From assembly GCF_017565765.1 (NCBI RefSeq), contig NZ_JAGDYP010000008.1, positions 96,921 through 160,920 of the forward strand: a stretch of 64,000 nucleotides of DNA. The letters are read 5' to 3'. Below the pieces are notes generated by a model. The model saw only the letters and a list, made by a program, of their open reading frames with translations. It searched no databases and was not told the origin of the DNA. Positions 43,801-51,160 of the stretch are shown in pieces. Made by a program: the position numbers and the translations under genes. Origin of the DNA: Capnocytophaga bilenii. Lineage in GTDB: Bacteria > Bacteroidota > Bacteroidia > Flavobacteriales > Flavobacteriaceae. How positions within the stretch are numbered: the first letter of the stretch is position 1; each line of letters opens with the position of its first letter.

Positions 43801-45626
43801 GCTCTTATATACTCAATTTATCGTGGCTCAATTCCAAAGGTGCAACGATGAGCACCCTCGTACAATTCAGCCAAACACAAAGCAAAGCCGACAAAAACGA
43901 AGCCGAGCGCATAGCCGATTGGATAGGACAAGCACGCCGCAATGCCCCTGAACTAACAGACGCACACGAAAAAGAAATGTTCGACTTCCTTACCAATAAG
44001 GAAGCCAGCAAGCGCACTACCAATAAAGCCAAATTCCTTGAATACGTACGCGCTTGCTACAACCCCTTTGAGCCTACCGAGCCGCTAAATTTGGCACGTA
44101 TCAAATACCAGTCAGAGGGAGAAAAACAATACGATGAAGAAGTAGAAGAACTAAAAAGCAACATCAATAAACTACAAGGCAATATAACCGACATCAAAGA
44201 CAGATTTATAAACCCTAATAATCCACAGTATATAAAACCCACTGCCCCCGATTATTTAGCAATAAAGCAAATCGCCGACAATAAAATTGCCGAGTACAAC
44301 ACCCAAATACAATACTATCAGAAAAAACTATTTGAAGTATATCAAAATAAAAAGAACTACATAAAGCCCACAGGGCAAATGGCATTATTCGGCAAATACC
44401 CCGAAACCGATACACAAAGATTTAAAAAAATGAAAGTAAGCGAATTGCGTACTTTTACAATGAAATATTACAATTTATATCTAAAAGGCAAAAGTGAGAC
44501 TATTGAAAAGTATTTAAAAGAAGTTGTTTTTATCAATACAGCAGGACGCAAAATAGCCTACGGAGAAGCTATGTATAGTGCCAAAGCAGCTGTAATAGCA
44601 CACCTTAAAACACTCATCAAAAACTCAACCTATAACAATTGGGGTAATAGAAAACAATCAGACGGTAAAGATGTTTTAGGGTATCTTAATTTCAAAAGCA
44701 AAATAACCATAGACAATAAAAAACGTCACGTACGTATTTCGTTGGTAGTATATAAAGACAGAAGAACTGAACTCAAAAATGTAGAAGTAGGCAAAAATAA
44801 AAAAGTGTCTCATTTTGCACAAGACCCAGTAGGCACCTTGCAAGACGGGCAAAATGAAACACTTTCTGCTAATACCACTGCAAAAACCGTGCCTAATTCT
44901 TTAAATCTACCCAATACACCAAATTTGGCAGCCAAAATGGCAGCCTTGCAAACGCGCAACTGGGAAACCTTTGTTATCGCCAACCCACAAATGCAACGCT
45001 TTTTAGGCGATGTAGAACTAAAAGAAAGTGAAAGTACCGTAATAACCATAGGAGGAGGCGCAGGCAGCGGAAAAACACGCTTTGCCTTTCAGTTTATCAA
45101 CGCCCTGGCACAAAACTACAAAGTAGGGCATGCCAGCCTTGAAGAGCACCCCGATAGCAAACTCTATTACGACAAAGTAAAGCAGTATTTAGACCCTACC
45201 GCCATGGCAAATGTAGAAGCCCCCGAAATCAAAAACCTACAACAGCTTGACGAACTCATACAGCGCAACGAAGTAATTGTAATCGACAGCTTTGCCAAGC
45301 TACGAGAGTTAGACTCACGCTTTATGTTAGACCGAGATTTGCGCAAAAAGTACAACAGCAAATTATTTTTGCTTATATACCAGCTTACTGGCGAGGGCAA
45401 AATGCGCGGAGGCAGCGAGTCAGAATTTGACGGCGATATAATACTCCTTACCCACGTATCACCCGATTACAGAGAGAATTATATCTACCCCAAGAAAAAC
45501 CGCTACAATGCCCTGCCAGCCACCCAGCTGCGTTATAGCACCTATTATCAGCAAATGCTCCCTACCGAAGACACCCTTAGCGGTATCAAGGAAGCAAGTA
45601 ACAATACCTATGAAATCGTTTATTAG
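40878..45626 (+). CDS. Large polyvalent protein: ArdC-type ssDNA-binding and zincin domains, ParB-like domain, RecA-like ATPase
   Basis: The 1582 residues carry, in order: an N-terminal conserved region with GDYKEALDNCGRLKKGW; a polyvalent-associated domain (about 380-440, ALKAHAFKWAPTAKAWQRTL); an ArdC-N-like domain (about 510-600, PYRGVNRLLL, FLTFKQIKKHGGKLKKGSKG); a metallopeptidase motif HELTHSTRHENR near 703; a ParB-like domain (about 840-1010, VLAGHHRFEALKR); and a RadA/KaiC-like ATPase with GGGAGSGKT near 1392 and VIVIDSFAKL. Polyvalent proteins of this kind enter the recipient with phage or plasmid DNA and counter restriction. The C-terminal ATPase may serve DNA handling. Part of the gene is duplicated in relic C. 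Confidence 0.88.
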   Translation: MKEFLALHNRTVTRTEIEAVIQAAKEQQNTAVIYRLSRILNAHPSTNSFVINIRQYPETQGLSGAQHTGDYKEALDNCGRLKKGWKFSNGQVVKVTPKAKKTPDTPTATMAVEGKQLIPYTAEKFAKDLDINKLERSLHWLSFDPKGRAKREQESYANIIAELYNSHLEQAKQTGALESYNATFDKGYSYILKNYLEMVGIRARTFSTAITGGGNISERKIANNEKLMRSEHERLEKHIELQKKLEERLAKVAKNTPVDQYEEGDVIKSTDNNATTKLQQKLKMLQDRKTMLKNGVVAAKEYQKNKDISVFKQYNIDSETTEQIINHIDKGGKPTEKDMYSWFTMPYLNRDIKEVENRIATLEKNQAKGTDETLIEGGKIVYNGEAQRLQIFFDGIPSKEVREALKAHAFKWAPTAKAWQRTLTENAKYAVNQYLIKTGILKLRTALSVPSQDDEITFLAAAGIDYLPEAPDDEPQGLGKPVPAADIYKMVTDKVISMFKNAKISDYKRAWKDDQFFIPLNYDSKKPYRGVNRLLLEENIGIIGSNPYFLTFKQIKKHGGKLKKGSKGYEVIYYTFIYSVPAAPNRKAFKTTEVADVIAHLQKYNLPDSVVKRVPLLRYYRVFNGKDVEGIDFKLQEVKIGRAVPDSASENEAAQLIVENYPNPPAIKHGGNKAYYERIQDLVRMPKVEQFDSVNDYYRTLFHELTHSTRHENRLNREKISFRFGDTGYAKEELVAEFGAVFLSAWAGILWYNNKNHAAYLKSWNNAIKEAENDSKFIMRAAAAAQKATDHILNLDANGQPAFLSQYEKPKKKEEPKSPTPPTAPQPTKKAPRAAQYTGVKTIPLSDLYTDEKRFQNRKKLNEEIVNNIVQNFKPTDLDPLVVWYDKKQDKTFVLAGHHRFEALKRLKHKTVPVKYANEDYPSEADAIRYAKEISNANRTLEEPYERAAIYRKYREEGYSEKDINEKAALEGKNRSYILNLSWLNSKGATMSTLVQFSQTQSKADKNEAERIADWIGQARRNAPELTDAHEKEMFDFLTNKEASKRTTNKAKFLEYVRACYNPFEPTEPLNLARIKYQSEGEKQYDEEVEELKSNINKLQGNITDIKDRFINPNNPQYIKPTAPDYLAIKQIADNKIAEYNTQIQYYQKKLFEVYQNKKNYIKPTGQMALFGKYPETDTQRFKKMKVSELRTFTMKYYNLYLKGKSETIEKYLKEVVFINTAGRKIAYGEAMYSAKAAVIAHLKTLIKNSTYNNWGNRKQSDGKDVLGYLNFKSKITIDNKKRHVRISLVVYKDRRTELKNVEVGKNKKVSHFAQDPVGTLQDGQNETLSANTTAKTVPNSLNLPNTPNLAAKMAALQTRNWETFVIANPQMQRFLGDVELKESESTVITIGGGAGSGKTRFAFQFINALAQNYKVGHASLEEHPDSKLYYDKVKQYLDPTAMANVEAPEIKNLQQLDELIQRNEVIVIDSFAKLRELDSRFMLDRDLRKKYNSKLFLLIYQLTGEGKMRGGSESEFDGDIILLTHVSPDYRENYIYPKKNRYNALPATQLRYSTYYQQMLPTEDTLSGIKEASNNTYEIVY

Positions 45627-45630
45627 AAAT

Positions 45631-45834
45631 ATGAGTACAACAGTAGTAACCAATGTAGTTTCTTATCAGGTAGGTGTAGATATATTAGGCTTCCCAGTGT
45701 ATCACGAGCACCTATTTACCGAAGAGCACATCACCGAATATAGCACCAAAAAACAAGGTAAAAACATAAGCAAAAACAAAAACACGCATAAAGTAATACC
45801 TTATATTTTTAGCTATATAGTAAAACAATTTTAG
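45631..45834 (+). CDS. Small protein, unknown; duplicated in relic C
   Basis: The 67 residues (MSTTVVTNVVSYQVGVDILG...) start four bases after the polyvalent stop; an in-frame ATG at 45610 overlapping that stop is an alternative. The end is basic and aromatic (HKVIPYIFSYIVKQF). A truncated copy at 20925 shows it is a regular part of this element type. Function unknown. Confidence 0.6.
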   Translation: MSTTVVTNVVSYQVGVDILGFPVYHEHLFTEEHITEYSTKKQGKNISKNKNTHKVIPYIFSYIVKQF

Positions 45835-45856
45835 TAACTTAATAATTATTCAATTT

Positions 45857-45976
45857 ATGGCAACCAAGAAAAAAAGCAGTGCTTCACGCACTACCCGCAA
45901 AGTAACCGTACCGGTAACCATTACTGTACGACTTGCTCAAAAACCAAAATCGGTAAAGAAAAGTCGCCGCAAGTAA
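45857..45976 (+). CDS. 39-residue very basic peptide
   Basis: MATKKKSSASRTTRKVTVPV, then a strand-like middle and a KSVKKSRRK end; Lys and Arg make up more than a third of the residues. It is the last rightward gene and is followed by a terminator. A DNA-condensing or ribosomal-like role is possible; no homology recognised. Confidence 0.6.
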   Translation: MATKKKSSASRTTRKVTVPVTITVRLAQKPKSVKKSRRK

Positions 45977-45979
45977 TGC

Positions 45980-46053
45980 AAGCTCCAGCCCCGTAAGGTT
46001 GGAGCTTTTTTTATAAGGTTGCAAACTTTTTCATCTGAAAGTTGCAACCTTTT
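45980..46053. terminator. Two convergent terminator hairpins
   Basis: First hairpin: AAGCTCCA (45980-45987) with TGGAGCTT (46000-46007) then T7, ending the rightward genes. Second: AAGGTTGCAAACTTT with AAAGTTGCAACCTT (46015-46051), T-rich on both sides and so usable for the leftward integrase too. Confidence 0.8.
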
Positions 46054-46153
46054 TTCGTAGGTTGCAAACATTCTCTCTTTATGAAAGAAACACAACATAC
46101 TGAAAATCAGAATGCTAAAAATAAAAAGTTGTAAGGTTGTAAAGGTTGTACGT
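46014..46153. repeat. GGTTGCAA/GGTTGTAA repeats at the right end of element A
   Basis: GGTTGCAAAC occurs twice and AGTTGCAACC once (46017-46071); AGTTGTAAGGTTGTAAAGGTTGTA (three overlapping units) lies at 46129-46152. The same words occur at the left end (21366-21546) and, in element B, at 55219-55258. Confidence 0.6.
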
Positions 46154-46185
46154 TTTTTCAACAACTCGGAGTGCTCTAATCAGTA

Positions 46186-47352
46186 CTAAAAAGCAAATGA
46201 AGCATTTTTAACCATATCATCGGCAAACTTATTACGGGCGGTATAGCTCTCGGTTATCTTCAAATCGTGGTGTCTTGCTTGGTCTCTTACCTTTATAGCA
46301 GGAATACCTGTATTTAGCAGGTCAGTAATACCTGTATCTTTCAATGAATAAAATTGGAACTTACTATCCAACTTATTAGCATTACGAAATTTAGCCCACT
46401 CATCAGATATTTTTTTAGGAGGAATAGGCTTACTCCCAGCTTTATAGTTATTTTGGCTAAAGAGGTAATCGCTATTGTTAGCTTTACTTAGGTGCAGTGC
46501 AAGGTCGGGCAAAAAAGCGTCTGGGATAGTTACACTTTCGGTTTTTCGGTTCTTAGAATTTTCACCGTCAATAAGAATATATCCCTGGCGTAGATGTACA
46601 TCACTTACCTTTAGTTTAGTAATCTCGGTACGCCTAATAAAGCAGTAGTAAGTCAGCATACATAATACGTAATAGTGGAAATTAGTTTCCCGAAGCAATT
46701 TAACCTTCTCTTTAGCTGTAGGAGTGAGTACTTCTCGTTTTTTTTGTGTTTTAGCTTTAGCTCTTATACTTTCTGCAGGATTTGTATTTATAAAGTTTTT
46801 AGTTTTACACCAAATAAAGAAAGTATTTAGAAAACGCAAATAATTGTTGTATGTACGTGGAGTATTGTTTTTCTCAATATAGATATAGTCTAAAAAGTTC
46901 TGTATAGTATATGTATCTAATTCTATAAGGAACTTAATTGGTAGTTTTTTATCAGTAATATATTTTTTGAAGCCAGCCAAGAAAGACTTGTAAGAGCGTA
47001 CCGTGTCAGGGCGTTTAACTCCGTCAGCAATTTCTTTTTCCTGCATTTTTATAAACAAGTCAGCGCAATAGTCCAACGATTTGTATTTTACATTTGTATC
47101 TTCATAGAAAGGCGACCACCCACTATCTAACTTTTGGTTTATAGTAGCAATCATCTTCTTAGCATACTTTTCTCTTTCTCTTGTAGATGATATTGGAGGA
47201 ACACGCTTGCGGAAACGTTTGAACTCATTTTTTGCAGGCACTTTAGCATAAAATACCACGCGCCACTCGTTATTTTTTCCTTTTTGTAATTCAGCGGGTT
47301 TGTAATCAACGTATATGATACGTTTAGAAGTAGATTTTTCGTTATTAGGCAT
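46186..47352 (-). CDS. Tyrosine recombinase (integrase of element A)
   Basis: The 388-residue protein has an N-terminal arm-binding region, a SAM-like core-binding domain (about 85-190) and a catalytic domain with YYCFIRRTEITKLKVSD (first Arg), FYSLKDTGITDLL in place of the usual H-x-x-R box, and ARHHDLKITESYTARNK (His and nucleophile Tyr). The KDTG variant is one I recall from other Bacteroidota phage integrases. The reading frame extends to 47415, but ATG 47352 is preferred because an inverted repeat lies at 47361-47402. It transcribes away from the att copy at 47463. Confidence 0.88.
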   Translation of the reverse strand: MPNNEKSTSKRIIYVDYKPAELQKGKNNEWRVVFYAKVPAKNEFKRFRKRVPPISSTREREKYAKKMIATINQKLDSGWSPFYEDTNVKYKSLDYCADLFIKMQEKEIADGVKRPDTVRSYKSFLAGFKKYITDKKLPIKFLIELDTYTIQNFLDYIYIEKNNTPRTYNNYLRFLNTFFIWCKTKNFINTNPAESIRAKAKTQKKREVLTPTAKEKVKLLRETNFHYYVLCMLTYYCFIRRTEITKLKVSDVHLRQGYILIDGENSKNRKTESVTIPDAFLPDLALHLSKANNSDYLFSQNNYKAGSKPIPPKKISDEWAKFRNANKLDSKFQFYSLKDTGITDLLNTGIPAIKVRDQARHHDLKITESYTARNKFADDMVKNASFAF

Positions 47353-47360
47353 TTTTTTAT

Positions 47361-47402
47361 TTAGGGCATACTCTTTTTTTTCATTATAAGAGTATGCCCT
47401 AA
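47361..47402. promoter_or_regulatory. Inverted repeat in front of integrase A
   Basis: TTAGGGCATACTCTT (47361-47375) and AAGAGTATGCCCTAA (47388-47402) form a perfect 15-bp inverted repeat directly upstream of the integrase start. The right half together with 47406 gives two TGCCC words spaced 11 bp. Likely operator or recombinase-binding site. Confidence 0.65.
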
Positions 47403-47462
47403 ATTTGCCCCACACTTTTCAGTAAATTAGGCGTAGATTATTAATTTACAATCAGTTACATT

Positions 47463-47483
47463 GTACTCGGAGCGGGACTTGAA
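47463..47483. other. att core copy 2 (junction of elements A and B)
   Basis: These 21 bases are identical to tRNA-Leu 55738-55758 and to 21141-21161, with two further T residues shared with copy 1. It lies between the two divergently oriented integrase genes. Confidence 0.9.
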
Positions 47484-47642
47484 ACACGTATTTTCAAGGC
47501 TTCCGTAAGTATCTAATTTTTAGTGTTTAACTATATGAAAAACAAACATTTAAACAGTTGTTTAGTAGTGCGTAATGATTGTATGATATTGTATGAAATT
47601 GCATATTTTCGGCTAATTTTCGGCTAAATGTCGGCTAACTTT

Positions 47643-47673
47643 TTGGAGGTATATTTTTTTATTTTTATCTTTG
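47643..47673 (+). promoter_or_regulatory. Integrase B promoter
   Basis: TTG (47643-47645), a 20-bp spacer and TATCTTTG (47666-47673). It lies just after three copies of TCGGCTAA at 47609, 47620 and 47631 (exact 11-bp spacing), so recombinase binding could autoregulate it. Confidence 0.7.
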
Positions 47674-47701
47674 CAGTGTTTTTAAAAATAGTGGTTGTAA
47701 T

Positions 47702-49063
47702 ATGGTTATAAAATTCATCCTTCAAAGTAAAAATGATAATGCTCCTATATACGTGCGTTTAATCATTAGTAGAGAAAAAGACTACAAATGTAAAACGGGG
47801 CTATTTATAGACCCTAAAGCGTGGAGCGTGGCAAAGCAACTGCCAAAGACTACTGCAATAGAGCATAAAAATATAGCAACAGACCTGAACGACTTGCGAC
47901 AATTCATTGAAAAATGTGTAAACCTATCTGACCAACGGGGCGAGGTGATTAATACACAATGGTTAAAAGACAAAGTGGATATACACTTCAAACGAATAAC
48001 AGATACCGCAACGAAGCAAAGCGACCTAATCATTGAACTAATAGACTATATAATAACAAATGCTGCTACTCGTAAAAACGGACGGGGTACTTTGGGGTTA
48101 TCTGTTAGCCGTGTAAAAGCATATCACACGCTTAAAAATATCTTTATAGATTACCAAAAACATACCCGCAAATACTATAGGGCGAGGGATATTAATATGC
48201 CTTTTGAAAAGCAATTTGTAAACTGGCTAATGAATAAAAGAGGGTATAAAGATAGTTATGCCTTAAAAATCATTGATAACCTGAAAGCAGTATGTAATGA
48301 GGCGCAAACGTTGGGCATTGATACAAGCCCGCAACTGCCTAAAATAGGCAAAGGAATGGCTAACAAAGAAATGCCTATTTATCTTAATACATTGGACTTA
48401 GAACGTGTGCAGGCGTGTATAATTGAAAATGAAAGTTTGAATAACGCTCGTAAGTGGTTGCTTTTGGGGTGCTTAACAGGGCAAAGAGGAGGAGACTTAT
48501 TGGATATTACAGAAAGTAATTTTGTACGGCGCATTGACGGGGTGGAATGCTTACAACTGAAACAGCAAAAGACGGGCAAGGTGGTATATATTCCAATTAT
48601 TGGGGTACTTCAGGATATAAATACGATAAGGGACAGCGGGCTGCCTTACAAAATATCCGTTCAAAAATTAGATAAGTATATAAAGCAGGTATGTAAATTA
48701 GCGGGTATAAAGGAACTTATTGAGCATTCAAAAGTGTGTATGGTAGATAGTGGGGGTAATATCATAGAGCAGGACGAAAGGGGTAAATATTTGAGTAATG
48801 GGGTGAAAAGAACGATTAAGGGGGTGTTTGAGAAGTGGCAGTTGGTAAGTTCGCACACGTGTAGGCGTTCGTTTGCCACGAATTTATATGGCAAATTGGA
48901 AACGGCTTATATTATGCAAATGACGGGGCATACAAAGGAAAGTACTTTTTTGGCATACATAGGTAAAACCGCAACGGACTATATAACGCAAACGGCTAAG
49001 AGGTTGCAGGACTTGGCAGCAGTACCTACTTTACAGCCTCTACGGGTACAAGGTATTAAGTAA
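47702..49063 (+). CDS. Tyrosine recombinase (integrase of element B)
   Basis: The 453-residue site-specific recombinase has an arm-type DNA-binding N-terminus (FILQSKNDNAPIYVRLIISREKDYKCKTG style), a SAM-like domain, and a catalytic domain with GCLTGQRGGDLLDI (Arg near 260), the HTCRRSFATNLY box (H-x-x-R), MTGHTKESTFLAYIG with His and nucleophile Tyr near 419. All usual catalytic residues are visible, unlike integrase A. Belongs to the group common on Bacteroidota transposons and islands. TerS-like gene follows 20 bases later. Confidence 0.92.
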   Translation: MVIKFILQSKNDNAPIYVRLIISREKDYKCKTGLFIDPKAWSVAKQLPKTTAIEHKNIATDLNDLRQFIEKCVNLSDQRGEVINTQWLKDKVDIHFKRITDTATKQSDLIIELIDYIITNAATRKNGRGTLGLSVSRVKAYHTLKNIFIDYQKHTRKYYRARDINMPFEKQFVNWLMNKRGYKDSYALKIIDNLKAVCNEAQTLGIDTSPQLPKIGKGMANKEMPIYLNTLDLERVQACIIENESLNNARKWLLLGCLTGQRGGDLLDITESNFVRRIDGVECLQLKQQKTGKVVYIPIIGVLQDINTIRDSGLPYKISVQKLDKYIKQVCKLAGIKELIEHSKVCMVDSGGNIIEQDERGKYLSNGVKRTIKGVFEKWQLVSSHTCRRSFATNLYGKLETAYIMQMTGHTKESTFLAYIGKTATDYITQTAKRLQDLAAVPTLQPLRVQGIK

Positions 49064-49083
49064 TAATGTAAAAATACAACGAT

Positions 49084-49539
49084 ATGAAAGCAAATGATAT
49101 ACGGAAGGAGTGGTTGTTTAAAGAACTGAAAAAAAGCCCTTTAAGAGGTTATAATGATTTGTTAGTGGCTTATTCTGACAAATTTAAACGCTCTGAAAGG
49201 ACTTTTGTACGTGATTGGAAACAGGTGCAAAAGAGGTTACAGGAGTGGCAAAGGACTATTAATGAGGCTTTGCAAAATGAGGAGGTAGAACGGGGCGTTC
49301 AGGAGGCTAAAAGTGATATTATTAGCCGTGTGGAAACGTTGCGGTTACTTGCTGATATTGCAAGGGGCAAGCCGTACGATACGGACGGGGGCAGGGTATA
49401 TCCTACCTTTAGCGACCAGTTGCGGGCGATTGATACCCTTGCGAGGTTGGAGGGGTGGAATGCCCCCACAAAGCAGGAGGTTAAGGGTGATTTTAGTGTT
49501 TCAGAAGTTAAGATTGTATGGGAAGAAAGCACTGAATGA
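49084..49539 (+). CDS. Terminase small subunit-like protein
   Basis: The 151 residues contain an HTH-like N-terminal half (YNDLLVAYSDKFKRSERTFVRDWKQV), a helical linker, and a C-terminal half of the TerS pattern (ISRVETLRLLADIARGKP, TFSDQLRAIDTLARLEGWNAP, KGDFSVSEVKIVW). TerS selects DNA for packaging. No large terminase is present, and a lone TerS is what phage satellites use to redirect a helper's packaging. The match is by eye, so a general HTH protein cannot be excluded. Confidence 0.55.
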   Translation: MKANDIRKEWLFKELKKSPLRGYNDLLVAYSDKFKRSERTFVRDWKQVQKRLQEWQRTINEALQNEEVERGVQEAKSDIISRVETLRLLADIARGKPYDTDGGRVYPTFSDQLRAIDTLARLEGWNAPTKQEVKGDFSVSEVKIVWEESTE

Positions 49540-49570
49540 TATTGAATAATGTTTTTAAAAATTGTGTAGT

Positions 49571-50557
49571 ATGAATGAAAAAGATTTTTATCGTGATTTA
49601 GAAAAAGCAAGAGGAAAATATGAATATTTAAGAGTGATAAAGACATATTCCGATGGATATGAAAAAGATTTACTAATCGCTTTAAGAGATTCTTTGTGTA
49701 GATACTTAGAATATTATATAATAAAATTTCACTACGAAATCATTGATTATTTAACAAATAATACAGAAGTAGTTAAAAAAGAATTTGATATTCTTTTTTG
49801 GGTATCAACAAATGAGACAATTAACAACTATCTTGAGGAAAAAGATTTTTATATATTATTGTCTACACACAAGGAACTAAAAGACAGAGAACACTATTTT
49901 GATTTGAAATTATTGTTAGATAATATGTTAAGTTACTTTATAAAGCCAGAAGATGAATTTATTGCTATATCACAAATAAAAGACAAATTGGGAACAATGA
50001 ACTTTGAAGCGGCTGAAACGTTTATTTCAATGATAGATAAAAAAATAAGCGAACTATATGGAAAAACAGAAATGCCAACACTGGAAACTAAAATCATAAT
50101 ACCTACAAGTATAAGCACAAGCACTAAGATTGAAAAGGTTACTTGGAAAGGCAACGAAAGTGATTTGTTAGAGTTATTCAGGACATTAAAAGTACTTGGT
50201 AAGGTAGAGTATAATGTAGATAATGATACAGAACTATTACCTATTTTAAAGGCTACTTTTGAGGGAATTAATAGCGGTGTTACTTGGGAAGGCTCGGAGA
50301 ATGAGTTTTTTGAATTATTTAAGGCTTTGAGGGAGGGTGGTTACACTGAGACACCCAAAAAAACGGATAAGCATTTATTTGAGAGTTTGGGTAATGCTAT
50401 GAAACTGCATATAAAAACACTAGGAGCAATGAAGCAAAGAAACTTAACGAAACAAAATTTATTTATTGATAAAATACTAAAAATAATAACCTCAGGAACA
50501 TTGAAACAGATACTACAGGAAAGTAAAAAAGAATATAAAACCTATCTATTAAAATAG
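49571..50557 (+). CDS. RteC-like protein, unknown function
   Basis: The 328 residues start ATG 49571. The N-terminal part is helical. The C-terminal part holds two related segments, VTWKGNESDLLELFRTL (about 195) and VTWEGSENEFFELFKAL (about 237), which recall the C-terminal pattern of RteC-type proteins of Bacteroides conjugative transposons. Such proteins regulate excision genes. Whether that holds here is unclear. It is strongly AT-rich compared with its neighbours. Confidence 0.6.
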   Translation: MNEKDFYRDLEKARGKYEYLRVIKTYSDGYEKDLLIALRDSLCRYLEYYIIKFHYEIIDYLTNNTEVVKKEFDILFWVSTNETINNYLEEKDFYILLSTHKELKDREHYFDLKLLLDNMLSYFIKPEDEFIAISQIKDKLGTMNFEAAETFISMIDKKISELYGKTEMPTLETKIIIPTSISTSTKIEKVTWKGNESDLLELFRTLKVLGKVEYNVDNDTELLPILKATFEGINSGVTWEGSENEFFELFKALREGGYTETPKKTDKHLFESLGNAMKLHIKTLGAMKQRNLTKQNLFIDKILKIITSGTLKQILQESKKEYKTYLLK

Positions 50558-50687
50558 TTTGTAATTAAATAACACTTACTTTTTGAGGTGTTTAGTATAC
50601 GGATACATACGTGGATATGTGTCCGTATTTTTTTTGCCGTTACTCAGACCTTTGCAGCGCAAACAAATAAAAACAATCGTTAGAAAA

Positions 50688-50963
50688 ATGGAAGCAGTAC
50701 AATTTATTCAAACTACCCCAGCGCAATTGCAGGCAATGATATTGGAGGGGGTGAAGGAGGAACTCAAAGAACTAAAAAAGGAGTTTCAGCCAAAAGAGCC
50801 TATCGAGTACCTAACACGTAAGGAGGTGCAAAAAATGCTTAATATCAATATGAGTACTTTACATCATTGGACAAAGCAAGGTAAGTTGAAGGCTTATGGT
50901 ATAGGAGCACGTATATACTACAAACGGCACGAGGTGGATAGTGCTTTAATACGGCTAAAATAG
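50688..50963 (+). CDS. HTH (excisionase/MerR-like) DNA-binding protein
   Basis: The 91 residues contain an N-terminal helix with KEELKELKKEF, then an HTH_17 domain: YLTRKEVQKMLNINMSTLHHWTKQGKLKAYGIGARIYYKRHEVDSAL. This form is typical of excisionases and small regulators on Bacteroidota mobile elements. ATG 50688 is preferred over an upstream in-frame ATG at 50583, whose extra 35 residues look unrelated. Followed by a strong terminator. Confidence 0.85.
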   Translation: MEAVQFIQTTPAQLQAMILEGVKEELKELKKEFQPKEPIEYLTRKEVQKMLNINMSTLHHWTKQGKLKAYGIGARIYYKRHEVDSALIRLK

Positions 50964-50966
50964 TGG

Positions 50967-51013
50967 CTAAAAACACACAAAGGGGCACGTAGCCCCCTTG
51001 TATGTGTTTTTAA
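50967..51013 (+). terminator. Terminator of the HTH gene
   Basis: An imperfect 16-17 bp stem joins AAAAACACACAAAGGGG to CCCCTTGTATGTGTTTTT, with a T run after the second arm. Confidence 0.8.
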
Positions 51014-51075
51014 AAATTGTGGTGTGTAAATTCACACGTGGCAAAGGTAAGAATATTTTTTTGAATAGCAAAAAA

Positions 51076-51106
51076 AACACCCTACCCGTATTTGGGTAGG
51101 GGTGTT
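51076..51106 (-). terminator. Terminator of the XRE gene
   Basis: Arms AACACCCTACCC (51076-51087) and GGGTAGGGGTGTT (51094-51106). The A run to its left gives a U run on the minus-strand transcript. Confidence 0.8.
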
Positions 51107-51160
51107 AATAGGTTGGCAAAAAATATTGCCGATGTGGTAGTGATACATATCCCTGGCAGC

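Larger units (their letters stand above)
21141..47483. mobile_element. Element A: integrated tailless-phage-like element, about 26.3 kb
   Basis: It is bounded by two identical 21-bp tRNA-Leu fragments. It reads left to right as a leftward repressor unit, early/replication genes, a TA pair and RNA locus, two late operons of small proteins, lysis genes, the polyvalent protein and the leftward integrase. Terminase, portal, major tail, tape measure and baseplate genes are not seen. Relaxase, coupling protein and VirB4-like genes are not seen either, so conjugation is unlikely. Together with many one-helix membrane proteins and two wall hydrolases, this suggests a tailless membrane-containing phage. 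That last step is inference. Confidence 0.75.

Noticed and set aside
21141..47483. Ordinary tailed prophage
   Set aside because: No terminase, portal, head-tail, tape-measure or baseplate proteins can be found among more than 30 genes.
21141..47483. Conjugative transposon
   Set aside because: No relaxase, coupling ATPase or VirB4-like protein is present, although the ArdC-type domain is shared with such elements.
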